Source of the DNA: an uncultured Clostridia bacterium
GTDB taxonomy: Bacteria > Bacillota > Clostridia > Oscillospirales > Acutalibacteraceae
Direction of reading: 5' to 3'
Assembly (NCBI GenBank): GCA_937896885.1
Contig: CALBNX010000057.1
Coordinates: 1 to 42,830 of the forward strand
Length of the DNA stretch: 42,830 nt
Below the pieces are notes generated by a model. The model was not told the origin of the DNA. It did not search any database and saw nothing but the letters and a program-made list of their open reading frames with translations. This document shows, piece after piece, positions 18,554 through 26,696 of the stretch; position 1 is the stretch's first letter; every line of letters starts with the position of its first letter. Both the position numbers and the translations under genes were made by a program.

Positions 18554-18576
18554 TGTGGGCACTTGCAAGGCACTTG
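18554..18576 (+). repeat. Candidate integrase arm-type site, left end
   Basis: TGGGCACTTGCAAGGCACTTG contains two GGCACTTG units. A similar block occurs in the same orientation near the right repeat (34484-34508). The surrounding non-coding stretch 18425-18791 (about 370 bases) holds this site and two promoter/dyad regions; no gene is seen in it. Confidence 0.4.
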
Positions 18577-18585
18577 TATTAGATT

Positions 18586-18686
18586 CAATCTATTCCATTC
18601 CATTGAAAAGAATATTAATCATGTGTACTGAAAAACGGACTTGCAAAAAATGCATAGTTGAATAGATTGTGATGGTTTGGTATACT
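18586..18686 (+). promoter_or_regulatory. Distal promoter of the methyltransferase with 10-bp inverted repeat
   Basis: TTGAAT (18658-18663), a 17-base spacer and TATACT (18681-18686) form a good promoter. CAATCTATTC (18586-18595) is a perfect inverted repeat of GAATAGATTG (18660-18669), and the right arm overlaps the -35 box, as would suit a repressor bridging two sites. Confidence 0.5.
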
Positions 18687-18725
18687 GAGGATATAGTTTT
18701 ATATTACAATGTGTAAAAAGAGAAG

Positions 18726-18764
18726 CACAAACAACTTGTTTGCAAATGTTGTTTGTGATATAAT
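18726..18764 (+). promoter_or_regulatory. Proximal promoter of the methyltransferase with 10-bp operator-like dyad
   Basis: TTGTTT (18736-18741), a 17-base spacer and an extended -10 TGATATAAT (18756-18764). A perfect dyad CACAAACAAC (18726-18735) / GTTGTTTGTG (18748-18757) with a 12-base centre flanks the -35 box and reaches the -10. It lies upstream of the expected transcript start, so it is more likely a protein-binding site than an RNA hairpin. Confidence 0.6.
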
Positions 18765-18791
18765 AGCCGCAACGCGAAATGAGGTGATTTG

Positions 18792-21482
18792 TTGAACGGT
18801 TATAAAATACTTAAGAAATTTTTAAATGAAATGAACATTAGTGAAACATATCTTGATTTAATAAAAAGTGATGTCGAAGAATTATACAATTACTTTTTAG
18901 ATATAAATGACACCAATGACTCTTCTAGTTCAATTGTTAAAGATATACTTGTAGAATCTTATTGCCTTAACGCAGAAGAAGTAAAGCGTTTCTCAAACAG
19001 TTTTGTAAAAAGCTATGGGAATATAGGTCGAGAACACAAAAACTTAGTAAAACATTATTATGATTATAGGGACCAAAAATCCGTAAATGAGCTTTTTCAT
19101 TTGCTTTGTGATGAGGGAGTGCTTATAACATACGACGGACTAAAGCTTTTACTTAATGAATACTATGTTAATCACCAAAATGATGCTGTTGAAAAATTTA
19201 TAACTAACTGGAATTTGGCTATAAAAGATAATGACACAAAAAAGCTATATGATTATTTAATGGGAATATTCACGAGCTTGCTTCATATTGTTGATTTATC
19301 TAAGATAACTTTAAAAGAAATTTATAATTATAATCTAAACTTCTTCTATGACAATATCACAGAAAACTCGCTAAAAACATTGAAAGAAAGATGCTTTTCT
19401 GATTGCAGTAATGAATCTATTGATATACAAGCAAAGAAGTTCGGCAGGATATATAACGAGCTTTTGTCAAATGAAAAGTCTAACCGATTATTATTAGGTG
19501 TTGAGGGTAAAGAACTTAAACAAAAGTTTTTCGATGATACTGCAGTAAATAATAATAGTGTTTTTGCGTTTTCAAAAACAGCTTGTGAATTTTTCAAGAG
19601 TGAGTCTTCATCTTTGGTAATTCTAAAACTTACTCAAGATATATATGATAAATTTCAAAGTACAACTGCGTTCTATGATTATGTTTTAGCAACAATAAAT
19701 TCAGCATATAGAATTCTTGACAATTATCGAGTTCTCTCGGTCATAATTGAAAATATTTTTGACGAAAAAGGTCAAAATTTAAAATGGAATCTTTACAGTA
19801 TTATTGGAATTTATGCGGAACATTTTATTCCTAAAAAGTGTACTAACAATTTTTATCATCCTGAAAAGTTGTGTTATGAATACCTAAATTATGCTGGATT
19901 AACAAACAATGAGTCAATCATAAAAGTTATAGCAGATTATTATTTAGAAAAAATCTCAATTGAAGAACTTAGTGTTAATATAAATATAAGTGTTGAAGAT
20001 TTAAACACAATTGGCAAAATAGATGAATTGAAAAATATTTGGTATGGTTTTACCTTCCAAGATTGCCTTTCTTTACGAGGAAAACGCAAAAAACAAAACT
20101 CCGAAATAGAATTTATCGAAAATGATAACGACATCTTGTTTATATTTAATAAATTCCGACCAGATGAGCATAGAATTCCTTGTCCTGATTGCGGCGGATT
20201 AAACATTTCAGGCAACTCCTATCCAGAAGTAGGTCATAGAAGTTGGGAATGTAAAAACGTTATTTGTCCGTCTAGAAGCAAATCAAACAGAGGAAAACGA
20301 TATTCTTATAGGTCTAATTTCATGCAGGAAGGAAGTTTAAATCGTTCGACCTTCAATCTAATCCCCAATGAGTTTATCAAAAAATGGCATAGGGATATTG
20401 TGACTGTTGATTCTAACGAATCTGCAATAGAAATGCTAATACGGTATTTTTCATTTGAACACGAAAAAATCTTGTTCATTAATGGGAACGCAGATTTTTG
20501 TCAATTGTCGAACTCATTAAATCGTTCAATGCAGATTATTTCAAGCGATGAAAATGGACACGCGTTAAATACAGCAGACATTGATTATTCTGGATTATAT
20601 GAGCAGTATTTTGATGATGGTGAATATGTTTCACGATACACTCTGGAAAAAATATCTAATGTGTCTATTGATTCAGAAATAAATCAAGCAATATCAAGCG
20701 AAACGGCATTATTAATAAGTGGGAATTGTTATAATATTCTTTCTAAAATAAAAGATAACACCATTGATGGAGCAGTTACATCGCCTCCATATTATAATGC
20801 AAGAGCATATTCTCAATGGGCAAATTATTATCTTTATTGGTCAGATATGTATAACATCATTAAACAATGTTATAGAGTCATGAAACCGGGCACAGTATTC
20901 TTATATAATGTCGGTGATATTTGTGGTAATGAAAATACGGTGGCATGTTCAACAATGGGTAATAAAAGATTACTATTGGGAGCTTATACCATAGATTTAT
21001 TCAAACGAGCAGGATTTGAATTGCTTGATGATATTTTATGGGATAAAGGTGAGCCTCAAAGCAACAGGCAGAAAAATGATGGCAAATTCACTCCATTTTA
21101 TCAAAAACCTTTAAATTGCTATGAGCATATGTTTATATTTAAAAAGCCAGGAGCGAAACTAATTGTCAACGAAGACAATATACAAAACACATGGCGTAAT
21201 AATATAGTCAAGTTTTCACCAGTTATAAAAATTAATAGCAAAGGCGAAAACACCATCGGTCATACAGCACCATTCCCAAAAGATATTCCCTACTTTTTAT
21301 CTCAAACATTTACAAGTTCAAAAGACAGTGTTGTTTTAGACCCCTTCTCAGGCTCGTTAACTAGCGTTATAGCAAGCGTTGAATCGGGTGTTCGAGGACT
21401 AGGAATAGAAATGTGTGAAGAATATGTTCAGTTGTCAAAAGAAAGAGCTCAACAAGAAGGCATTAAACTAACTATAATATAA
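18792..21482 (+). CDS. Beta-class DNA adenine-N6/cytosine-N4 methyltransferase with large novel N-terminus
   Basis: 896 residues from TTG 18792; GAGGTGATT precedes it, and TTG 18789 is the close alternative. The C-terminal ~240 residues are a methyltransferase with catalytic motif IV TSPPYY (from T663) before SAM-binding motif I DPFSGS (from D850), which is beta-class order. A four-cysteine zinc ribbon lies at C464, C467, C487 and C492. The first ~450 residues are helical and match no family I recognise; they may hold target recognition or another activity. A canonical methyltransferase of this class needs only ~300 residues, so the protein is unusually large. It converges on two paralogous genes, a layout suggesting a restriction-modification-like unit. 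Confidence 0.85.
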   Translation: MNGYKILKKFLNEMNISETYLDLIKSDVEELYNYFLDINDTNDSSSSIVKDILVESYCLNAEEVKRFSNSFVKSYGNIGREHKNLVKHYYDYRDQKSVNELFHLLCDEGVLITYDGLKLLLNEYYVNHQNDAVEKFITNWNLAIKDNDTKKLYDYLMGIFTSLLHIVDLSKITLKEIYNYNLNFFYDNITENSLKTLKERCFSDCSNESIDIQAKKFGRIYNELLSNEKSNRLLLGVEGKELKQKFFDDTAVNNNSVFAFSKTACEFFKSESSSLVILKLTQDIYDKFQSTTAFYDYVLATINSAYRILDNYRVLSVIIENIFDEKGQNLKWNLYSIIGIYAEHFIPKKCTNNFYHPEKLCYEYLNYAGLTNNESIIKVIADYYLEKISIEELSVNINISVEDLNTIGKIDELKNIWYGFTFQDCLSLRGKRKKQNSEIEFIENDNDILFIFNKFRPDEHRIPCPDCGGLNISGNSYPEVGHRSWECKNVICPSRSKSNRGKRYSYRSNFMQEGSLNRSTFNLIPNEFIKKWHRDIVTVDSNESAIEMLIRYFSFEHEKILFINGNADFCQLSNSLNRSMQIISSDENGHALNTADIDYSGLYEQYFDDGEYVSRYTLEKISNVSIDSEINQAISSETALLISGNCYNILSKIKDNTIDGAVTSPPYYNARAYSQWANYYLYWSDMYNIIKQCYRVMKPGTVFLYNVGDICGNENTVACSTMGNKRLLLGAYTIDLFKRAGFELLDDILWDKGEPQSNRQKNDGKFTPFYQKPLNCYEHMFIFKKPGAKLIVNEDNIQNTWRNNIVKFSPVIKINSKGENTIGHTAPFPKDIPYFLSQTFTSSKDSVVLDPFSGSLTSVIASVESGVRGLGIEMCEEYVQLSKERAQQEGIKLTII

Positions 21483-21485
21483 AAC

Positions 21486-21518
21486 AAAAAGAGAAGAGGT
21501 TTCTCCTCTTCTCTTTTT
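21486..21518. terminator. Bidirectional terminator between methyltransferase and paralogue pair
   Basis: A 14-bp perfect stem AAAAAGAGAAGAGG / CCTCTTCTCTTTTT with a 5-base loop. It overlaps the stop codon of the leftward gene. Confidence 0.92.
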
Positions 21519-22629
21519 ATTTGTTTAACAACTGTTTTCTTCTGGAAAGAATTTTTTCCTGGTGTTCAAAATATTCATCTAATGTGAAATTTTGTTGCAT
21601 CATATTGGAGAGATGTCTAGACCAAAAAACATTAGTTGGTCTAGCAGGAGATAACACACAATTCTTTGCTTTATCCCAATAAAAATTTTCAAATAGCACA
21701 GCTTCATTATGTGTGAAATCAAGATTTCGTATATTTTGTTTATCTTTAATGGCAAAATCTTCAATCGTGATTTCTTCAAACTGAATTGGGTCAAACAATT
21801 TGCCTTTTTCAATCATCAAACTGGTATGATTTTTACAGTATGTAAGCAAATCGCCTTTGAATTCTTTGTTGTCATAGTAAGTAGTTGACAATATATGTTC
21901 TACGTTTTTGATTAAAATATTATATTCATTCTTTTTTGCTTGGCTTAAGATATTAACGTCTATGCTGTTAAGAGCAAAATATGCCATTACTAAATCCAAA
22001 TCTAAGCACACGGAATCATTAGCATATTCACAAGCAGGATTAAAAATGGTTTGTTCACCTGTGTGGCTTTGAATAATGTCTTGCTGTCCGCCTCGTATAG
22101 ATACATACAAGAATCCAGTCCACTTTTCATTACCTTGACCACCACTACTAACCTGTTTAATTGCGTACTCCATAAAATTTTCATCAGTTAATATGACATC
22201 TTTCTGTTTGTATTTAACTTTACAATTATTAACAAGTTTGTCAAAAGCCTTTCTTTGTGCTGCTGATGATGAACTTCCAGATGCAGAACGGATTGTTATT
22301 ATTGATGAAACATTATCGTCACTACCTATCTTGTTCTTAAGCTCGTTGAAAACTGGGCTAGGGTCGTTAGAGAAATAATCATCATTCACGAATTCTACTA
22401 CTATTCCGCCTTGAAAAGTCTCCAACATTTCAATTGTCAAATTGTTTTTCTTTACTGCTTTCCATGAAATTAATGCTCGGTTTTTTCTGCTTGTTCTTTT
22501 TTGGAATAGTTCGCCGGGAACATCATACTGACCAGTTTTACCTGAAATATTATTAAACTTTGTTCGTATAGCTTCACCAAAATTTCCCAAAAATCTAAAG
22601 GCATGGTCTCTAACTTGTTTTTTAGTCAT
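21517..22629 (-). CDS. Uncharacterised methyltransferase-neighbour protein, paralogue B (candidate restriction subunit)
   Basis: 370 residues, soluble, no membrane helix, no family recognised. It is clearly homologous over its whole length to the gene just upstream. Shared blocks are an N-terminal MTKK start with KRTSRKNRALISWK near 45, VVEFVNDDYF near 80, an IIT.RSASGSSSSA segment near 110, GNEKWTGFLYVSIRGGQ near 170, FNPACEYAND near 195, and the strongest block at the C-terminus: DFTHNEAV, FYWDKAKNC, RPTNVFW and LSNMMQQNFTLDEYF. The start lies 2 bases after the upstream stop, with AAGGGAA inside that gene. Convergence with a DNA methyltransferase makes a nuclease role plausible; no PD-(D/E)XK or HNH core could be assigned by eye. 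Confidence 0.6.
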   Translation of the reverse strand: MTKKQVRDHAFRFLGNFGEAIRTKFNNISGKTGQYDVPGELFQKRTSRKNRALISWKAVKKNNLTIEMLETFQGGIVVEFVNDDYFSNDPSPVFNELKNKIGSDDNVSSIITIRSASGSSSSAAQRKAFDKLVNNCKVKYKQKDVILTDENFMEYAIKQVSSGGQGNEKWTGFLYVSIRGGQQDIIQSHTGEQTIFNPACEYANDSVCLDLDLVMAYFALNSIDVNILSQAKKNEYNILIKNVEHILSTTYYDNKEFKGDLLTYCKNHTSLMIEKGKLFDPIQFEEITIEDFAIKDKQNIRNLDFTHNEAVLFENFYWDKAKNCVLSPARPTNVFWSRHLSNMMQQNFTLDEYFEHQEKILSRRKQLLNK

Positions 22630-22631
22630 AT

Positions 22632-23774
22632 TTAGTTCCCTTCTCTGTTGTCTTGATTTGCTGCATTTCGTCTTTCCAATATTCTAGCAAGATTCTCAAA
22701 ATATTCGTCTAAAGTGAAGTTTTGTTGCATCATATTGGATAAATGAGTTGACCAAAAAATATTGGTTGGCCTTGTAGCTGATAAAATACATTGCTTGGAT
22801 TCATCCCAATAGAATTTACCTTTGTTAACTGCTTCATTATGAGAGAAATCAATACTGTTTTCTTGTGATGACTTTATTGAAAAGTCGCCGATTTTAATCG
22901 GCTGATATTGAATGGGGTCTGTCAACTTTCCAGGATTTATTGTTAAACAAGGATGGTTACAACAATAATCAAACAAATTCTCAGAAGCATAAACAGACTC
23001 TCTCAAATGATTTTCAACTTCAGCTTTAATACTGTTATATTCATGTATTTCATCTTCTGTTAATTCATAAATATTTATGCTGTGCAGTGCAAAGTATGCC
23101 AAAACTAAAGAAATATCTATACAAACATCTTCATTCGCATATTCACATGCTGGATTAAATAATTTTTCTTCCGTGTGGTGAGTGACATATCCCATATGCT
23201 GTCCGCCTTGGATTGATACAAACAAAAATCCCGTCCACTTTTCGTTACCTATGCCATATTTGTTTTTTGGACCTAATTGGTCTACCGGCAATCTCTTAAT
23301 AGCAAAATCTTTATAATTATCAAGAGTAACTATTACCCGCTCACCGTTATAATCGACAGGCGTACCATTGGCAAAAGATACAAATTGGTGGCGTTCATAA
23401 GCAGATGAGGAATCCCCTGTTTCAGAACGGAAAGAAATAATCGATGATACCGTATCATTTCCTCCCAACCTCGATTTCAATTCAATAAATAAAGGATTCG
23501 ATTGGTTTTCTTCTTTTAAAAAGTCTTCATTAACAAACTCTACAACAACCCCAGAATAAAACGTTTCCAACTGTTCTAAACTTAATTCATTTTCAACGAC
23601 TTTTTTCCATGATATCATAACCCTATTTTTCTTGCTAGTTCTTTTAGGATACAGTTCATCTGGGATGTTGTGTTTGCCAACTTTTGCAGACACATTTTCA
23701 AGTTTGGTTTTTATATCCTCGTTATATCTGCTTAAAAATTTTATTACGGCACTTTTAGCTTTTTTCTTAGTCAT
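22632..23774 (-). CDS. Uncharacterised methyltransferase-neighbour protein, paralogue A (candidate restriction subunit)
   Basis: 380 residues from ATG 23774, chosen because AAAGG precedes it and the paralogue also opens with MTKK; an ATG at 23792 has no ribosome binding site. It shares with its downstream neighbour the blocks KRTSKKNRVMISWK, VVEFVNEDFL, FRSETGDSSSAYER, GNEKWTGFLFVSIQGGQ, FNPACEYANEDVC and the C-terminal DFSHNEAV, RPTNIFW, LSNMMQQNFTLDEYF. The insert around residues 125-155 is longer than in the paralogue. First gene of the leftward pair, with its own promoter. Tandem diverged copies could form a heterodimer, as in restriction enzymes with two subunits; that is inference. Confidence 0.6.
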   Translation of the reverse strand: MTKKKAKSAVIKFLSRYNEDIKTKLENVSAKVGKHNIPDELYPKRTSKKNRVMISWKKVVENELSLEQLETFYSGVVVEFVNEDFLKEENQSNPLFIELKSRLGGNDTVSSIISFRSETGDSSSAYERHQFVSFANGTPVDYNGERVIVTLDNYKDFAIKRLPVDQLGPKNKYGIGNEKWTGFLFVSIQGGQHMGYVTHHTEEKLFNPACEYANEDVCIDISLVLAYFALHSINIYELTEDEIHEYNSIKAEVENHLRESVYASENLFDYCCNHPCLTINPGKLTDPIQYQPIKIGDFSIKSSQENSIDFSHNEAVNKGKFYWDESKQCILSATRPTNIFWSTHLSNMMQQNFTLDEYFENLARILERRNAANQDNREGN

Positions 23775-23805
23775 ACAATTGTTGCCTTTCATGAATCTTT
23801 ATTTC

Positions 23806-23834
23806 ATTATATCATAAATTATATAATTTGTCGA
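23806..23834 (-). promoter_or_regulatory. Predicted promoter of the paralogue pair
   Basis: On the minus strand TCGACA (23829-23834), a 17-base spacer and an extended -10 TGATATAAT whose hexamer is at 23806-23811. A short dyad TGAAT / ATTCA and an AACAAC half like that at the methyltransferase operator lie just upstream (23843-23863). Confidence 0.6.
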
Positions 23835-23917
23835 TAAGTGTTGAATAGTTAACAACCATTCACTATTTCTAACCATCATATAAGTAATCGAAATTTATCT
23901 ACATTTTGTGACAAATT

Positions 23918-23947
23918 TTGTAACACAATTAAATAAAAATATATATT
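23918..23947 (+). promoter_or_regulatory. Predicted promoter of the small-gene cluster
   Basis: TTGTAA (23918-23923), an 18-base spacer and TATATT (23942-23947). It is back-to-back with the leftward promoter about 85 bases away. A GAAAGGAG motif near 23968 is followed by no start codon but by a hairpin. Confidence 0.4.
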
Positions 23948-23987
23948 ATTCCTTTGATACTATATAGAAAGGAGTACAACAAGCCAT

Positions 23988-24020
23988 AGGGCGAATGCGA
24001 TGTGCATTCGCCCTTCTTTT
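23988..24020 (+). terminator. Leader hairpin, terminator- or attenuator-like
   Basis: A perfect 11-bp stem AGGGCGAATGC / GCATTCGCCCT with a 5-base loop, followed by TCTTTT. It lies between the predicted promoter and the first small gene, so it could attenuate the cluster. Two similar hairpins occur at 24403 and 27148. Confidence 0.6.
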
Positions 24021-24029
24021 ATATCAAAA

Positions 24030-24404
24030 ATGAAAAAGTTTCATAATGAGAAAGATATTCTTGAAAGCAATCTTTCTGTCCCGATTAAGCAGGTACTACA
24101 TCAACACTTGCTTGAAATCTGCAACATATACGGGATTAATGACATTTCAGTATTCGGGTCTATTTGTTATATTGAATCGTCAACAGATTTAGAAACTCTT
24201 GATTTGTCTGTCATTGAATGGTCTATGAGCATTGAAATCATAACCGATAATGAAAAACAACATCTGTTCTTTTTCTGTGTTCTTATTGACAATGACACAG
24301 GGCTGAATATTTTAGTTGATGAAAAACATTTGAAAGGAGCTATGATTACTGAATTAAAAGAACTTATTACACGCAAAGAACAATATGATTTTACACAAAA
24401 GTAG
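24030..24404 (+). CDS. Hypothetical element protein
   Basis: 124 residues from ATG 24030. The in-frame ATG at 24000 sits inside the leader hairpin, and neither start has a clear ribosome binding site, which lowers confidence. The product is soluble and acidic with a mixed pattern, for example VFGSICYIESSTDLETLDLSV in the middle. No family recognised. It heads the run of small genes, and its stop codon lies in the next hairpin. Confidence 0.5.
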   Translation: MKKFHNEKDILESNLSVPIKQVLHQHLLEICNIYGINDISVFGSICYIESSTDLETLDLSVIEWSMSIEIITDNEKQHLFFFCVLIDNDTGLNILVDEKHLKGAMITELKELITRKEQYDFTQK

Positions 24405-24430
24405 GGCAAGTGTGGTTTCGCACTTGCCCT
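24403..24430 (+). terminator. Intercistronic hairpin
   Basis: The stem AGGGCAAGTG / CACTTGCCCT (10 bp) with an 8-base loop overlaps the stop of the previous gene. The tail ATATTTATTT is only moderately T-rich. It probably reduces rather than ends transcription into the DUF3846-like gene. Confidence 0.55.
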
Positions 24431-24452
24431 ATATTTATTTCAGGAGGAATTT

Positions 24453-24821
24453 ATGAAAAAAGAAATTAAAGTAGTAATGGTTGAGCCATCAAAACACCCT
24501 ACCATTACAACAATCAACAAAGACCTTGAAAGTCTGCAACAAGCAGTTGGAGGCTTAATTGAATTTGTAAATCTTGAAGAAAACACTTGTATTCTTTGTA
24601 ATGAAGAAGGCAAACTCATTGGTCTTGAAGGCAATCGAAGATTTTACAATGACATTATTGTCGGTACTTTCTATGTATGTGGATTAGATGCTGACGGTGA
24701 CCTTGATTCTCTTACTCCGTCACAAATGGACAGATATTTGAGAATGTTTTGGGAGCCTGAATCATTCACACAAGAAGAAATCGACAATTCAATAGTATTC
24801 AAATTTATTGAAATAGATTAA
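24453..24821 (+). CDS. DUF3846-like protein
   Basis: 122 residues. It matches what I recall of DUF3846 from Firmicutes mobile elements: an early VVMVEPSKHP strand, LQQAVGGLIEFVNL, then CNEEGKLIGLEGNRRFYNDIIVGTF and a DGDLDSLTPSQMDRYL end. The molecular role of the family is unknown; it is typical of plasmids, phages and conjugative elements. A strong AGGAGG site precedes the ATG. The next gene starts 13 bases on. Confidence 0.7.
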   Translation: MKKEIKVVMVEPSKHPTITTINKDLESLQQAVGGLIEFVNLEENTCILCNEEGKLIGLEGNRRFYNDIIVGTFYVCGLDADGDLDSLTPSQMDRYLRMFWEPESFTQEEIDNSIVFKFIEID

Positions 24822-24834
24822 AGGAGTTAAAAAT

Positions 24835-25473
24835 ATGCCATTTAAAAAATTTTCTGTATCAGTTGAAACAGACATCATCACATCAGATGACGGAAAAAAC
24901 ACATTTGAAGTTACGAAAAGATTAAACGGAATTGACGGGGAAAACGGGGTAATTGTATTACTCTATCCTACAAGAAACTGTGACAACATTTTCTCTGAAG
25001 ATAACACCCTTAATTACTTGGTGTCACATATGCAAGAGTTACACTTGAAAGAATTGAAGATAATCAATCTTTTCTCAAAAGTAGTATCGGGTAAAATGAG
25101 TTCTAGAGGGCTTGAAGTTGATGAAGAAAATATGAAATACATTGAAACTCTTATGAGTGACAAAAACTTTAAGAATACAAAATTCATTGTTGCTTGGGGT
25201 AACTCGATGGCTTCATCCTATGCTTGTAAAAAATCCAAAGTCAATGTTTTGAATATGTTCAAAAATGCAGTTCCTAAAGGTATTGTATATCAATTGATTT
25301 CATCGGATGTTGACCTGCGTTCTCAAACTGCACCACATCCCCTCTATCTTGGCATTAGGGGTAACAATTCAAAATGGTCTTTGGCTGAATTACACATTAC
25401 CAAGGAAATGCTTAAAGAACCTGAAAAGTATAATCCAAGTAATAATCTAATCAAATTCTCAAAGGAGGGTTAA
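24835..25473 (+). CDS. DUF1643-like protein
   Basis: 212 residues. The order of motifs resembles DUF1643: RLNGIDGENGVIVLLYPT (the family has a NPS/T-type turn after two strands), NTLNYLVSHMQ, LKELKIINLFS, KFIVAWGNSMAS, and a terminal HPLYLG. The fold is thought to be nucleotide- or nucleobase-related, but the function is not established. AAAGGAGTT precedes the ATG. It is within the small-gene operon, 13 bases after the DUF3846-like gene. Confidence 0.65.
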   Translation: MPFKKFSVSVETDIITSDDGKNTFEVTKRLNGIDGENGVIVLLYPTRNCDNIFSEDNTLNYLVSHMQELHLKELKIINLFSKVVSGKMSSRGLEVDEENMKYIETLMSDKNFKNTKFIVAWGNSMASSYACKKSKVNVLNMFKNAVPKGIVYQLISSDVDLRSQTAPHPLYLGIRGNNSKWSLAELHITKEMLKEPEKYNPSNNLIKFSKEG

Positions 25474-25474
25474 T

Positions 25475-25576
25475 ATGCCATATTATATGGTTGGTTTTTT
25501 TGGAACACTTGCAATGCTTATCGGCACAGATTATCTGCTTTCTAAAAAGCGAAAGGAAGAGGAGGATAAAGAATGA
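25475..25576 (+). CDS. Tiny single-pass membrane protein
   Basis: 33 residues: one hydrophobic helix (YYMVGFFGTLAMLIGTDYLL) and a highly charged tail. AAGGAGGG lies 7 bases before the ATG, and the stop overlaps the next start as ATGA. The strong site and coupling are the main evidence that it is translated. No family recognised. Confidence 0.55.
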   Translation: MPYYMVGFFGTLAMLIGTDYLLSKKRKEEEDKE

Positions 25577-25692
25577 CCTATTTTTTGAGTTCCGCTATCA
25601 AGATTGCAACGGAATACTTTTTTACAGGGGCAATGTCTGCAATAAGTCTTTATTGTGGCACTAAAACACCTAAAAACCGTAGAAAGAAATAG
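25573..25692 (+). CDS. Tiny amphipathic/membrane protein
   Basis: 39 residues with a hydrophobic stretch (IATEYFFTGAMSAISLYC) and a basic tail (KTPKNRRKK). GAGGAGGATAAAG precedes the ATG, which overlaps the previous stop by four bases. Together with its neighbour it could form a small two-component membrane complex; no known toxin or holin family is recognised. Confidence 0.5.
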   Translation: MTYFLSSAIKIATEYFFTGAMSAISLYCGTKTPKNRRKK

Positions 25693-25831
25693 CAGTATTC
25701 TTGTATTACGGTTGTAGAATATTGTCACATAAAGGAATATTTTGGGAATTTTACAAGGAACAAGTCACCTGACCTGCGACACTACACACTTCCCAATTTA
25801 TTGATTATAATTTTTGAAAGGAGCATTTTAT

Positions 25832-26125
25832 ATGCGAGGAGTGACGATAGCCATAGACAAGAAGAAAATCAAAGGCGAATATTTAAACGGTGCATACAGC
25901 GAGCTTGCAGGGATACTTGGTATTGACGCAGTACTTAAACTCCATTCAAAATACCGAGGAACACAGGTGTTCTTCCCTGTGGAATTGTTCAGCAGAGATT
26001 TCATCATCAAGCAAATTGTTGATGAATATGATGGTTACAATATTCGAGAACTTGCTACAAAATATGGGTACACAGAAAAATGGGTAAGAAAAATACTCAA
26101 AGACCATATTGATAATAAAGATTAA
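25832..26125 (+). CDS. Mor/C-like transcription activator with helix-turn-helix
   Basis: 97 residues from ATG 25832 (GAAAGGAG upstream). GAYSELAGILGIDAVLKLHSKYRGTQVFFP is the dimerisation-type half of the Mor family, here without its full spelling, and YNIRELATKYGYTEKWVRKIL is the C-terminal helix-turn-helix. The Mor family activates middle transcription in Mu-like phages, and homologues are common on Firmicutes elements. It is the only clear DNA-binding regulator inside this element, so it is the likely switch for the downstream genes or the leader upstream. Confidence 0.75.
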   Translation: MRGVTIAIDKKKIKGEYLNGAYSELAGILGIDAVLKLHSKYRGTQVFFPVELFSRDFIIKQIVDEYDGYNIRELATKYGYTEKWVRKILKDHIDNKD

Positions 26126-26139
26126 AGAGAGTGTTACTA

Positions 26140-26391
26140 ATGAGCACAATTGAAAAAGATATAACTATTTTAAAAGAACGCAATAATTATCTCAAAGAAT
26201 ACCTTGACTGCCTTGTAAATGGTAAAGATGATTTCGAGAGTTTTTGCAAAGAAAAGCTTGATGAAGTATGTTCTCAAATAAGTGCTCTTCAGGGTAATAC
26301 AGATACTCTCGAAAAAGAAGATGAGTTAAAATTACTTGAATTAAAGAAATCCGTTCTTGAAGATAAGATTTTTGAATTAAATAAAAAATGA
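26140..26391 (+). CDS. Small coiled-coil protein, copy 1
   Basis: 83 residues from ATG 26140, nearly all heptad-patterned helix. The segment VCSQISALQGNTDTLEKEDE reappears in the gene at 26912 with few changes, so the two are paralogues. No domain recognised. Possibly a structural or adaptor protein of the element. Confidence 0.6.
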   Translation: MSTIEKDITILKERNNYLKEYLDCLVNGKDDFESFCKEKLDEVCSQISALQGNTDTLEKEDELKLLELKKSVLEDKIFELNKK

Positions 26392-26429
26392 TTAATAACT
26401 AAAAATCAAAGAGTGAAAGCGGTGTTTGT

Positions 26430-26666
26430 ATGCATTGGTTTATAATTATTGCGGTTATTATTGCAATAATTTATGGTATTTACTTATTAAAAGAAGAAGC
26501 TTCTGACATAACAAAAGCCATTATATTTTTATTGGTTTCGGCAATAGTATTTGCTATTATTGGCACTTTCGCCTTTGAAACAACTTGTACATTTCTTTGG
26601 AAAGCAAGTCTTGTTATTGCAGGACTATTGTTTTTATATAACATTTATAAAAAATTATTTGAATAG
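26430..26666 (+). CDS. Small three-helix membrane protein
   Basis: 78 residues with hydrophobic helices at about 2-20, 28-48 and 53-72, and a charged loop KEEASD after the first. The ribosome binding site is weak (AAGCGGTG). No family recognised. Confidence 0.5.
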   Translation: MHWFIIIAVIIAIIYGIYLLKEEASDITKAIIFLLVSAIVFAIIGTFAFETTCTFLWKASLVIAGLLFLYNIYKKLFE

Positions 26667-26696
26667 ATATATTCACAATGGTGGGAGGTGAAAAAT

